From positions 4,588,001 to 4,652,000 of the forward strand of contig NC_070558.1 in the NCBI RefSeq assembly GCF_026914185.1: a stretch of DNA of 64,000 nucleotides, read 5' to 3'. Shown here one piece after another: positions 34,292-45,000 of the stretch. A program made the position numbers and the translations under genes. The number at the start of each line of letters is the position of its first letter. Within the stretch, counting starts at the first letter, position 1. The notes under the pieces are model-generated. The model was given only the letters and a program-made list of their open reading frames with translations, searched no databases and was not told the DNA's origin. The stretch is from Puccinia triticina (lineage: Eukaryota > Basidiomycota > Pucciniomycetes > Pucciniales > Pucciniaceae).

Positions 34292-35799
34292 ATGTCAACT
34301 CGTCGGAATTCCAACGTCGAGAATCTCCTCCCTCTCTCGGATCCTGAAGCCATCCTCCGATCCGGTAACGCCGAGCGCAGACGGCTGGCCCAGCTCCTCA
34401 CCACATCTTCCAGCCGCCCCAACCCTCAACAACCAATAGAGATGTCGGATACAACCCCTACCGCTGGAGGCCCAGAGCATTCCGCCGAGTTGACCCAAAC
34501 AACCGAGGCCGCTGATCTAACCACCGCGAAAGATTGGTTTAAGCAAGTACTGAAGCTTCAGCACGCCTCAGTCAAGCAGGCTAAGCTGACCGACGAGCTG
34601 ATCTACAAGCATTCCAAGCCGCTATCAAGGCCAACGCGGCCCGCACCAACCAACTCAAGGAGATCATAGTTGGCATGCATGCAAAAACCGACCGGCTCAA
34701 GGAGATCATTGTTGGTATGCATGTAAAAGCCGAGCCCTCCAACCACCCGGGCCGACCAGCGACTGAGGGTGTAGATCTACAACGATTCCGGACTTCAGAT
34801 GGGCCCTTGTTTGTTGGCCCGTTTCTTGTTGCCAAGCCGTTCCTCACCTGGATCCACGGAGTTGAGATATTCTTTGAGACCAAAGCGGTCACCATTTCCT
34901 TGGACGAGGTTCGAATCGTTGGCAACCTTATTGCCGAAACTAACTTGAAATTGTTCTACAGGAACAAAGCCTCCTGTTATCTGACCAAGTCTTGGTCTGA
35001 ATTCAAAGCTCGGATGTTCAAGTTTGCGCTTCCGCTCAACTGGCGAGCGGAGCTGAAGAAAAAAATCAGGCAAATTGAAATGGGGCCGGCCGAGTCGTTC
35101 CAGACCTACAGTACCAGGGCTCGTACGCTCCAGAGCTTGTTCAACTTCGACGCCACAGAAGTCACCGCTCTATTGGATGCTGATTTGGCTCAATTCGTCG
35201 TCTATGGACTCCCCAAGGCATTGCAACACCGGGTCGCCAAACGCCAACTTCTGGATGCCACTCTGTTTGTCTACGGGGCGTTTGAGCAAGCAGTAAATGC
35301 ATCGGCACTAGCCCTGGGCCAATCCACACTCCAACTCAATCCTGGCCGGCAGGTACCAACAACCAATGTGCAATCAGCGCGCGAGGACTTCATTTGGCAA
35401 ATTCACTTGTACCTCGACTTGCAAGGACAATGCCATTTCTGCAAGAAGGCTTGCGGCAACATTCCGGGGTCCTGCCCGGGGCCAGTTGAAAAACGCTATG
35501 TTGACGTCCCAGCCGATTTCATCACACCCCCAAGACCGGCTAACGACATTGCTCCCAAGGCGCGTGGACCCGCCCAACCAGCCCCCAGCAGACCTGTCAA
35601 CCCGCCGGCGGGCCGACCACCAACCCAAGCAGCCACTGTAGCGGCGATCCAAGAGTACAACATAGCAAACGCCGCCGCGATGACCTTGGTAGACAAAGCT
35701 ATTGCGGAGGACGCGCTGGATGGCCCCGCGGACAACATCTATCCCCCAGACCTCCACGTTTCATTGGTGGAGGACTATGAAGACCTGGAAGCCTACTGA
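34292..35799 (+). pseudogene. Gag-like protein of the non-autonomous retrotransposon, one frameshift
   Basis: Two frames join into one protein: 34292 (ATG) to about 34605, then a frame continuing to the TGA near 35799; one base appears lost near 34605-34615, after LTDELIYK. The frame after the shift reads KANAARTNQLKEIIVGMH, a coiled-coil-like stretch, followed by a capsid-like region (residues about 150-340) with FLTWIHGVEIFFETKAV, SWSEFKARMFKFALPLNWR and YGLPKALQHRVAKRQLLDA. A Cys cluster, CHFCKKACGNIPGSC, near 35430-35475 is an atypical zinc knuckle. The C-terminus is Pro-rich. Likely packages element RNA. The frameshift could be programmed, but no slippery site is obvious. Confidence 0.8.
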
Positions 35800-36143
35800 C
35801 ACTCAATTGAGGCTGTAGAGTATGTCCCCCCGCCGCCAGCTATCCTCTCGTCACCCCCGCCCTTACCCTCGCGTCCCCGCACATCTGTAGTGAGTTCGCG
35901 GAACCGTCCTTCGACCCAGACGGAGTGGCGGACCTCATTGCCGCTTCTGAAGTCCCACACAGGGGCCCCAAGTCTCATTCCCCCCTTGTTGGGTGGCTTA
36001 CCAATCCCGCCTCAGTTCCTTCCACCCCCCCCTACCACCAACTTCTGGAGTGCCCCACCTAACTCTTTTGTACCCTATGCCCCCATTCCCTTGCCTTATT
36101 CCTTTCTCCCTTGTTCTTTCTTCTCTTTTATAGGAGGGGAGAC

Positions 36144-36461
36144 TGTAAATCCCCCTCCTCCTCTGGGGTTCACAAGGTGTCACCAATGGACACCTGCCCT
36201 GTCACAGCCTTGTAGATAGCCCGGCCCCATTCCTTCCCTGGCTCAGTAGAGAACTGACACTCATTCTCTCTGAGCCAGGTAAGCTCTTTTCCCTCTCTCT
36301 TGTTGTTTCCCCTCTTCTCTCAGTTCAGTAGAGAACTGACACTCATTCTCTCTGAGTCAGTGCAATCTAAAGCTCCCCCTGTTTGGTCCTAGAACGTTTC
36401 CTCTGCGCCTGTTCCACCGCGCATCCGCCATCTGCTCCAGTGAAGGGACACAACCCTTACA
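36144..36461 (+). repeat. 3' LTR of the gag-only retrotransposon
   Basis: 318 bp, same length as the 5' LTR with only about ten differences by eye, ending TTACA and followed by the target repeat GCAGT. The high similarity implies relatively recent insertion. Confidence 0.9.
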
Positions 36462-36487
36462 GCAGTATTTAACTGCCTTTCAATAGC

Positions 36488-36636
36488 GGGATTCAAAGTA
36501 GACCCGCGCATGCCACTTGCAAGGCAAGGCAAGCCGGCGTTCAACTCAAATGTTGAATGTCGGCTTGCAGTCTCCCTGCAAAACTGGGTTATGCAAAGTG
36601 ACCTGCATGCACGTGCGGGTCTACTTTGAAACCCCC
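36488..36636. mobile_element. Small MITE with TTCAAAGTAGACCCGC inverted ends
   Basis: Left end GGGATTCAAAGTAGACCCGC and right end GCGGGTCTACTTTGAAACCC are imperfect complements enclosing about 150 bp with inner inverted GCATGC, GCAAGCC and GGCTTGC blocks. The GGGGGTTCAAA-type end recurs at 60969 and 62312. No clear TSD. Confidence 0.5.
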
Positions 36637-36993
36637 TAATATATTGAAACAGCTTTTGATACAAAGCCACATGTATTTACAAAAAAAAAATCTCTCAATA
36701 TGGTCCGCTTTTCTTGGTGTTTGAAAACTTCAAATGCAAGGATCAGGCCTTATATTGGCAGCTACAAGGCCTAAATTGCATCAGAAAAAGCGCACTCCCG
36801 AGCACTTCTTAAGTCCTGAGGGGCAGCCTCAGCGGGCTGACAGTTGATTTACAAAAAAGGAAAAAGTGAAAAAAAGCCTGATACAGGCTGATCTTCCTGG
36901 GGCTCTCAGGCCAGATACAGGTTTTTGCAGGTAAGCCTCTCTGTGAGACAGAGACCCTGCGGGGCTGCCTCACTGGGAGGCTTTGTTAAGCTC

Positions 36994-37192
36994 GAGGCCA
37001 GCCCCATTCTTGAAAATGTCCAAAGAACGCACCACGGGACACCGGATGCAAAAGGTGAACGACAGCTTGTCAAGACACACACGATTTTCGGCCTCATATC
37101 CCTCCGACAGACCATCGATCGAAACATCCTATCAAAAAAATGAAACCTTCCAATTCCGGTCAAGCTCACGGAAGCTCCTCTTCCACACATCT
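36994..37192 (+). other. Duplicate of the acyl-CoA oxidase promoter and first codons, segment C
   Basis: Matches the inverted complement of 41538-41714. It contains the copied start ATGAAACCTTCCAATTCC at about 37140 and the following codons up to the sequence CCACACATCT, where similarity to the real exon 1 stops abruptly at the split MITE. Only about 17 codons are present, so no functional product is expected. Confidence 0.85.
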
Positions 37193-37354
37193 TTTTTTCC
37201 GCTAATCGCGCTGTAGCGCAGGACTGTAGCGGCGCGCTAACGCTAACAAAGAATTGGCGCGCTGTCAGCGCCGCTGAAAATTTGCGCAGCGTAGCGGCGC
37301 TAACAGCGCGCTAACGCTATTCAAAATTGGCGGTAGCGTAGCGGCCCACCGTTG
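37193..37354. mobile_element. Right half of a split hAT-like MITE
   Basis: Starts at TTTTTTTCCGCTAATCGCG, runs through TAGCGGCGCTAACAGCGC-type repeats and ends GGCCCACCGTTG at 37354, followed by the 7-bp repeat GTTCAAG. It complements the left half at 30431-30678. Confidence 0.7.
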
Positions 37355-37361
37355 GTTCAAG

Positions 37362-38371
37362 GGAAGAAGGTCCACAGAGGCAATTGAATACTCTGGGTGG
37401 CAGCTATAGGCTAGGCCTGTTTAGGAATTCGCCGATGATGTGGTGGATTCTTTGAGCACTCAGTGAGGAGGAGATAACCTCGAGCCATCCAGGGCTACAG
37501 TGGAAGGAAAAAAAAACATGAAAAGGCAATTTGGTCTCACACAAGGACGGTGGGACTCATCTATCTTTGACGGTACATACCACTTGCGAACATAAAGGGG
37601 TTTGTTCAGTTAAGATAAATCCACGTTTACATGATGCCTGATGGTATCTCAGATCTGTCAAGAGAAAGACCCGGTCTTCTGAAAAGCCAGTGCTCACAAG
37701 AGGTACATGCAAACAAGCTGTTTTTTGTGAAGGAATTCAACCAGAGACTATGTATGATGATTTGTTGTACAACGATAACAAAGAAAGGGAGGCATGTATC
37801 TATCTATGCATTCTATTCAAAAAAAGTGTAGAAAGGGAAAGATGATTGCAAACAGCATGAATGATTTGCTATAACGACAGATCAGAGTCAGGAGGGAGGG
37901 AAACTACAGTACACATGTTGCAGCAAGCATTTGACCAATTCAACACCAGCGGCTAAGAAACTTATTCTATCGATGAACAACAGGGGGGAAGGTCTTGCTA
38001 CACGGCTGGATTGACAGGATCGTGGATTTAAACTGGTAGGAAGAGATCGATATCCGAATATCGAAAGTTTGCTCTCGAAGATTATGAACAAATGATTAGC
38101 TTGTACAATTATGTAGTCGATAAAAAGTGAAAGAAAATGAACACAAAAAGAAGATATGAGGATTGGTGGAGTGGGATAGTGGTGAACTCTATTGGACCTC
38201 GGCTGGCGTGGACTCTATACACGTGATTGTTTTAAGATGAAAAGAGACGAGAGGACAATAATCTGAGTTATGACGATAGCCAGCCTGATTGATAATGAAA
38301 CAAAGGACCATATCCTTCACTTCTTACCTATTAAATAAAGATTTGTATCAGATAAATAACGCCAGAACTAT
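37362..38371. other. 3' flank of the acyl-CoA oxidase gene
   Basis: No gene or delimited repeat is visible. The part near 38340 is the 3' untranslated flank of the minus-strand oxidase gene. The short ORFs here lack coding features. Confidence 0.5.
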
Positions 38372-41300
38372 TCAGCGTTTCTTTTCCCATTCGGCGGCTC
38401 CTTCGGTCTCCTGTCTTTGACTCTCAGTCACTGGGATAGCCCCTTCGTCGGTTTCGTTGACGCCTTGCAATCTTTCCTGTTGGATTTCTTCAATCTCCTC
38501 ATCGATTCCGATCTCCGATGCATCGTCCAGCTCCAACCTTGAGCGACAAGGACCCACAAGAAAGCGTGGTGTAAGCCCATCACGCTATGAACAGAAATTG
38601 TTTGTTTCTTGAGAAGACATTAATGAACGTACGGTTCTCGAGTTAAGAGGGGCTTGATGAGTTTTGAAAAGTAGGGATGCACGGGCGGGAGTGGGTTTGC
38701 CGCTCGGACTGCATTGAAGTAAGCAGAGTAAACGTCGCCATCATATCTGCCGAAAGGACTATTGATGATATGGTCGGAATATCGGAACGCGCTGAAAAAG
38801 GAGAAGGGCAGGGTTCTGAATTAGCCATGGTTTTTGCCGTTTACATCTACCAAGCTTTTATCATTGCCACACGTACTCGACCAATGAAACGGCATAGCTT
38901 CGCACTTCAGCGCAAAGTCGAGTCACGGTCTCTGAGACAATATCCATCTGCTTGGGAGTGTAGAAACCATACTTGAGGAAGTAGGCTGCATTTTCCTCAA
39001 TCCTTGAAGATTCGATAATCGACGGTCAGTGGTCAGGCTCGGCATTATGATTGATCAGGCCAACCGAATTACAACCCATGAAAAATGGACTAACTGAAAA
39101 GATCCGTATAACTGGCAAATCGTGTGGAGGGTCTTGAGCGTTCGAGGCTCTTCCTCAGCGACAGAATCCAGGGCATCACGAAACTGACGGAAAATATAAC
39201 CCATTGTATGGATCTTTGCCGCACAAAACCGTTCGTGGGCGCATCCCTCCATCGCCACATCTTTACCTAAGCCCTGCTTCATTTTGCTCTCGTAGACATC
39301 AGCAGCCTTCTTGACGACGTTGGCCGCAATAGCCCCCCAAGCGGTGTCCATTGTATCCAAGTCAACGACTACTTCGTCGGATCGGCAGCGCGCTTTCAAG
39401 ATTGATTTGTCGTTGAGATACGCTGTACCAGTCGAAAGCTTTTTCCCTTTCTGGGCATCTTGATATGCAGAAATCAGGGATCTTCCCGCTTGTAAAGATA
39501 AGATGGTGTTGTCACCTTCCCATGTACCTTGAGAATAAAACAGGTGTTGACGCCATCAGAGTCGCAGGGAGACAAGAAAAATGAAAAGCACCATACGACA
39601 TACATTGAACGGCTTGATCAGCATACATAGATGACAATCCAGCATAGGCAGAGTAACCATGACCACCGAGCGATTGTCTGCATTTGTCGATTGTCTCAAG
39701 GCACTGCCAAGTGGAAAATGCTTTGAGGCCCGCGGACGAAGCATGGACCTCTTTTAAAGTTTCGAGTACTTTGTCGTTTTGCTCCTTATCTGATGATGCG
39801 TCGAAAGATTCTAATTCCATTGAAAGCTTTTCGTATAGGTCTGTCATTCTCAAGGCAGTAAAGCCCTTATTGATCGAAGCCCGAAGATAAGCATTAGGGC
39901 GTGTTGACATGCGTCACCTCAGAAAAAGAAGAAGAAAAGACGGACCATGGCAATAGCTTGAGCTACCAGAGGCATCAATCGACGCTGATGAGTCGTGTAA
40001 TCTAACAGTTGCGTCTCGAATGGATTGTTGCCGGTCTTGAACTGTCGACGAATTGCTCCGTAGCGAACGGCGATGGTTAAAGCCTTTTTGGCGACATTCG
40101 CGCCATCAGCTACCATGGCTGTGCGCCCCTGAAGAAGGGCACCATAGCTGGAGGGGAAGGGGGAACACATTAGTTGGATTTACTTTTAATGACAAGGGTC
40201 AAAATCATTGCATACGTTAACTGCGCCAAAGGGGGTTCGAAGACTTTGCCTTCTCGAGTGACTTGAGTATGTTTCATGAGCATGTACGCACGAGGGATGC
40301 GGACATTTGTGAATTGAATATAGCCGTTGTCTGGAGCAACGAAAGGTGACTAGAAGTCAGTTTACGTGATGAGTGGATGGGTTGCTTCAACATGAACCCA
40401 CCAATTCCATCTCTGCCCATTTTCTTGCCGATATCACCAATGTTTATTCCAGGTAGGAGTGAAAAGTTGCGAGGATCTCTCAGAGGGACAATAAAGGTTT
40501 TAGTCCCGTAGTCGTTTCCTTTGACAATCAACCGAGCGAAAGCTGAGCAATGAGTAGCCGTTTGAGCAGCCCCACCGATCCACCACTGGCGCAAAAAGGA
40601 GAAAGCGTAAAGTTGAGCAAGCCTGTACCGCTATGCATGCTACCGAGAGGTAATGACCAACCTTGGTAGCAGAAATAGTGGGAGTATGGATAACGAATTC
40701 ATCGGCCTGCTGGTCGAATGTAGCAGTAGTTTCTAAACCCGCGACATTGGAGCCCTAGGAAAGCAAGGGTCAGCATTTCTGATCAAATACTACTTTCACA
40801 AAAGAAAGAAGAAGAAAATCCCCGGGAGAAGGTTATGAAGACCAACATGGGCCAGTTCAGTCATTGCAAAACAACCGGTGATGCCATTTAGACCCAACAC
40901 GCCCTTATCTAGCCAGTAGCTAAATTGGTTTGCAGTGGCACCTGATCGGATGGCACCCAAGAATAATCCGTAGTGAACTCCAAATCTAGTCCAAAAGGCT
41001 GGGTCAGCAATACCAATCAATTCCATCCTGTCCAATTTTGGTAATCAAAAGACGGGATCAGTCAATTAATAGTACACATAAAGGATCGGGATTGTATGCA
41101 GACTGGTTTGCCTTAACTTACCGTTTCGTAAACACATCTAATCTCTCAGTGGTCACGTAATGTACCATGTTGGCAAACTTGGCCATCGTTCTTTCTCTTA
41201 TCTAGAGCAAATATGTATGAATTAACCATAATTTCTGCTACCAGGCCAAGCATGCGTTGGTTATAATGAGGCAACGTATACACACCTGGTCCTTCGTGAG

Positions 41301-41590
41301 GTCATGGATGTCATCGAGCTTAAAAGCTGGATCACGTTCAATTTCTTGCATGAACTTATCCTTAAGCAGCACCAACTTTTCCCCACCGTGTAAGACACAT
41401 GTCATCCTAGACAGATAAGATGATCAGCAGACCCGTTCCAACCAGACCAAAAAGGGGATTCCTCTCACCTCCATAAATCAAAGGGACATTCGCGACGTTC
41501 GTTGGCCAGGGTTTCCATCGGACTGGGTGCGGTCTTGAGATGTGTGGAAGAGGAGCTTCCGTGAGCTTGACCGGAATTGGAAGGTTTCAT
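38372..41590 (-). CDS. POX1: Acyl-CoA oxidase (peroxisomal beta-oxidation)
   Basis: Flavoprotein catalysing the first step of peroxisomal fatty-acid beta-oxidation: acyl-CoA plus O2 to trans-2-enoyl-CoA plus H2O2. Thirteen exons in continuous phase: 41469-41590, 41286-41406, 41122-41201, 40847-41027, 40662-40754, 40402-40585, 40216-40330, 39946-40147, 39604-39865, 39095-39527, 38877-39002, 38633-38791, 38372-38537; 747 residues, normal length. Diagnostic motifs: [16 protein letters not shown] (about residue 160), [74 protein letters not shown] (about 433) and [13 protein letters not shown]. The C-terminus EKKR lacks a PTS1 tripeptide, as in several yeast oxidases that enter peroxisomes by other signals. 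Introns 4 and 5 have GTTGGT donors and intron 10 GTTAGT. The first in-frame ATG at 41590 is chosen; a second ATG lies 24 codons in. Its promoter and start are duplicated at 30.8-37.2 kb. Confidence 0.95.
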
Positions 41591-41907
41591 TTTTTTGATA
41601 GGATGTTTCGATCGATGGTCTGTTGGAGGGATATGAGCCCGAAAATCGTGTGTGTCTTGACAAGCTGTCGTTCACCTTTCGCATCGGGTGTCCCGTGGTG
41701 CGTTCTTTGGAGATTTTCGAGAGTGGGGCTGGCCTCGGCTGGTTTGGTTTGCAGATCGAAACCGATCTGACATCATAACCCCCGAAATGGACACTCCTGC
41801 CGGGTTCGCACCGATTGGGGTACACCCGGATGAACGGGTACCACAAAAAAAATACAGCCTTTTTCCAACTTGTTTCAAGTCCCCCCTGGTTGACTTCCCG
41901 AGCTTAA
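41591..41907 (-). promoter_or_regulatory. Promoter and 5' leader of the acyl-CoA oxidase gene
   Basis: The region directly upstream of the start codon. It has a diverged copy in segments 30832-30982, 33341-33390 and 36994-37192. Palindromic GTACCCGTTCATCCGGGTGT and CGATCGAT-containing blocks are conserved between copies. At 41908 the similarity to the copy stops. No oleate-response element was recognised. Confidence 0.6.
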
Positions 41908-41915
41908 GAGCATCC

Positions 41916-42479
41916 ACCACCGTCTAGGTACAGCAAAAGCGAAAAAGCTTGCGGGTGCGGGAGGCCAAAAATTGCCTGCTGCATTTCAGCCACACAACTG
42001 TACAGCGGAGCTGTACAGGATGTCACATCGCCTCCGGGCGACTGGTTGAGCTTGATTTGCGTGTCGGGCCGACTGTTGGGTGGGGCAGATAGTCCTGGCG
42101 AAGGGGCCGATGAGGGTAAAATTGCACCAGGATTCCAATGGTGCAACCCTCAATACCCCAATGTTGATAAAGAAGGAAATAGCATTTTTCTTCCAATGAT
42201 ATTCCTGTATGCAGCTTGACATACAGGACCTATACAGGCTTGAAGGGCAGTGGCTAGATTCCAAAATTGGGCCTGCCGGACCGCAAGCTTTTTTGCTTTT
42301 GCTGTAAATATTTAGGTAGCCAGCGAGTCCCGGGAGGCTCGGTTGCTTAGCTAAAGAAATAATCCACCCTCGCCAGCCGGTATCGGCTCGATACGCAACA
42401 TGGATTTAGATAACGACACCAACTAGCAGCAACTCCACTCTCCTGTATATGTATGTACATACATACACCCCTCGGTAAG
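41916..42479. other. Anonymous intergenic DNA
   Basis: Between the acyl-CoA oxidase promoter and the repeat array no gene is visible. The minus ORFs here show no coding features. A hairpin-like TATATGTATGTACATACATA lies near 42444-42463, just before the array. Confidence 0.4.
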
Positions 42480-42673
42480 TAACACAACACCGCTGATGGC
42501 GCCCTACCATTAATGGCCAGTCATTCTAGGATGGAAAATGACTGGCCATCCTATCAATGGTCTGACCAGTCATACATATTGGTGGCCAGTTGATTTATCG
42601 ACTGACCGGGCACACTATTGGTGACTGGTATTCTATTGACTGACCGGTCATACTATTGGTGACTGGTATTTAT

Positions 42674-42828
42674 GGTATTCAAAATTGCATAAGATTTTTT
42701 TACATAAAATCATAAACTGCAATTTTGGCTGGGAGATGTCACTTTAAGTTTTATGCACACTGACATCTCCCAGCCAAAATTGGCTTTATGATTTTATGTA
42801 AACAGTGGCATATGCAATTTTGAATACC
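42674..42828. mobile_element. Small palindromic MITE, GGTATTCAAAATTG ends
   Basis: Left end GGTATTCAAAATTGCATA and right end the complement TATGCAATTTTGAATACC; inner arms hold CATAAAATCATAAA and its complement, and a central TGGCTGGGAGATGTCA pair. A sister is at 46820-46992 and a fragment at 398-445. No convincing TSD. It lies inside the repeat array. Confidence 0.65.
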
Positions 42829-43158
42829 ATAATTCTATTGACTGACCGGTCATACTATTGGTGACCGGTCATACCACCAATGACTGGTCATCCAATTGAA
42901 TGACCGGCCATCCAATCATATGACCAGCCATCAAATCATATGACCAATCATCCAGTCAACTGACCAGTTATCCAATCAAATGACCCGTCATCCAGTCGAC
43001 TGACCAGTCATCCAATTGAATGACTGGCCATCAAATTGTATGACTGGTCATCCAGTTGACTTACCGGTCATCCAATTAAATGAACAGTCATCTAGTCAAA
43101 TGAACGGTTGTCCAGTATCCGATTGATGAATGAGATGAATGAATGGTCATTGATAGTA

Positions 43159-43583
43159 CAGCCATTCCAAAAAAGCTTGGATGTTTTACAGGGAATTTCC
43201 TTCTGGATTTTCCAACCTGTGTGTATCCAACAGCAAGTTTTGACAGATGGATATCCATCCCCGCAAGCGCAGTCGCTATTGGCGGCACCGTTTGGTAGCA
43301 AAAAATAATGCAGGCCGCTGGGGGACCAGCACCCTGACACCCAGGTGCGTTCATTGGAATGGCAGTCCAGGGTGAAAATTGGTCAAGGATTCTGATTCTG
43401 GAATCAAAATCTGGGAAAACTAACAGGAAGTCTATGATTGAGCATGCCTGATTTTGATATATGCATCCTGCATATATCAAAGTGTCCAACCTTGTCACTT
43501 TATTGCATACAAGGTTGGAAAATCCCATAGGAAATTCCAGTGGAAATTCCTTCCAAAGCATCCAAGCTTTTTTGGAATTGCTG
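43159..43583. mobile_element. Tc1/mariner-type MITE, second copy, 425 bp
   Basis: Left end CAGCCATTCCAAAAAAGC and right end, as complement, CAGCAATTCCAAAAAAGC, flanked by TA on both sides (43157-43158, 43584-43585). Same interior as the copy at 17357-17794, about 85% alike by eye. It inserted into the TGACCGGTCA array, so the array predates it. Confidence 0.8.
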
Positions 43584-43950
43584 TATGAACATCATTTGAC
43601 TGGATGACTACTCATTCATCTCATTCATCAATTGGATACTGGAAAACCGGTCATCCAATTGAATCACCAGCCATCCAATTGGATGACCGGCCATCAAATC
43701 ATATTATTGGTCATCCAGTTGACTGACCAGTCATCCAATTGAATGAATGGTCATCTAGTCAAATGACCAGTTGTCCAGTATCCAATTGATGAATGAGATG
43801 AATGACCGGTCATCCAGTCAAATGACCGGTCATACTATCAATGTCCGTTCAAACGGCAGTCTTATCCAGTATGTGGTGGTCTTAATGTTTAAATGGTCAA
43901 CCTATTGAATGACCAGTCATGACTGGCCGTGATGGTGACTGGAAATCCTA

Positions 43951-45000
43951 TCTGATGACTGGTCATCCTATCTGATGACTGGTCATCCTATCTGATGACT
44001 GGTCATCCTATCTGATGACTGGTCATCCTATCTGATGACTGGTCATCCTATCTGATGACTGGTCATCCTATCTGATGACTGGTCATCCTATCTGATGACT
44101 GGTCATCCTATCTGATGACTGGTCATCCTATCTGATGACTAGTCATCCTATCTGATGACTAGTCATCCTATCTGATGACTGGTCATCCTATCTGATGACT
44201 GGTCATCCTATCTGATGACTGGTCATCCTATCTGATGACTGGTCATACTATCTGATGACTGGTCATACTATCTGATGACTGGTCATACTATCTGATGACT
44301 GGTCATCCTATCTGATGACTAGTCATCCTATCTGATGACTAGTCATCCTATCTGATGACTGGTCATCCTATCTGATGACTAGTCATCCTATCTGATGACT
44401 GGTCATCCTATCTGATTCATCCTATCTGATGACTAGTCATCCTATCTGATGACTGGTCATCCTATCTGATGACTGGTCATCCTATCTGATGACTGGTCAT
44501 CCTATCTGATGACTGGTCATCCTATCTGATTCATCCTATCTGATGACTAGTCATCCTATCTGATGACTGGTCATCCTATCTGATGACTGGTCATCCTATC
44601 TGATGACTGGTCATCCTATCTGATGACTGGTCATCCTATCTGATGACTGGTCATCCTATCTGATGACTGGTCATCCTATCTGATGACTGGTCATCCTATC
44701 TGATGACTGGTCATCCTATCTGATGACTGGTCATACTATCTGATGACTGGTCATACTATCTGATGACTGGTCATCCTATCTGATGACTGGTCATCCTATA
44801 TGATGACTGGTCATCCTATCTGATGACTGGTCATCCTATCTGATGACTGGTCATCCTATCTGATGACTGGTCATCCTATCTGATGACTGGTCATCCTATC
44901 TGATGACTGGTCATCCTATCTGATGACTGGTCATCCTATCTGATGACTGGTCATCCTATATGATGACTGGTCATCCTATCTGATGACTGTTCATCCTATC
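43951..45000. repeat. Homogeneous 20-bp minisatellite, about 52 copies
   Basis: Tandem unit TCTGATGACTGGTCATCCTA repeated with very few variants (ACTAGTCAT, GGTCATACTA, CCTATATGA). Each unit contains GATGAC-TG-GTCATC, a 6-bp-arm hairpin. Two shortened units (CTGATTCATCC) occur near 44414 and 44527, about 113 bp apart, followed by identical unit series, which suggests block duplication. No coding potential. Confidence 0.97.

Larger units (their letters stand above)
33732..36461 (+). mobile_element. Gag-only LTR retrotransposon, 2,730 bp, 5-bp TSD
   Basis: Two 318-bp direct LTRs (33732-34049 and 36144-36461) begin TGTAA and end TTACA, are about 97% alike by eye, and are flanked by GCAGT at 33727-33731 and 36462-36466. 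A purine tract AGGAGGGGAGAC abuts the 3' LTR. Between the LTRs only a gag-like frame is found; no protease, integrase, reverse transcriptase or RNase H can be seen and there is no room for them. It must have been copied with enzymes from another element, like the plant elements called TR-GAG. No obvious tRNA primer site follows the 5' LTR, which is followed by a poly-T tract. Confidence 0.9.
33391..36993. mobile_element. MULE-like element carrying a nested LTR retrotransposon
   Basis: Left end GAACTTAGCACAAGTCCCTC and right end, read inward, GAGCTTAACAAAGCCTCCC are imperfect inverted repeats. The flanks AAGGCCAGCCC (33380-33390) and GAGGCCAGCCC (36994-37004) form a 10-11 bp target duplication, in the Mutator range. 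The host sequence on either side is one continuous acyl-CoA oxidase-like flank. Internal parts near 33400-33730 and 36640-36990 share GTTTTTGCAGGTAA and are non-coding; the gag-only retrotransposon (33732-36461) lies inside. Confidence 0.7.
42480..43950. repeat. Degenerate TGACCGGTCAT repeat array (array 3, diverged part)
   Basis: Irregular units of about 20 bp such as CAATTGAATGACCGGTCATC with many point differences, interrupted by a small palindromic MITE (42674-42828) and a mariner-type MITE (43159-43583). The two flanks of the mariner MITE are array sequence containing inverted GATGAATGAGATGAATGA blocks. The array passes into the homogeneous minisatellite at 43951. Confidence 0.85.

Noticed and set aside
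43951..45000. CRISPR-like regular repeats
   Set aside because: Units are directly contiguous 20-mers with no unique spacers; it is a minisatellite.
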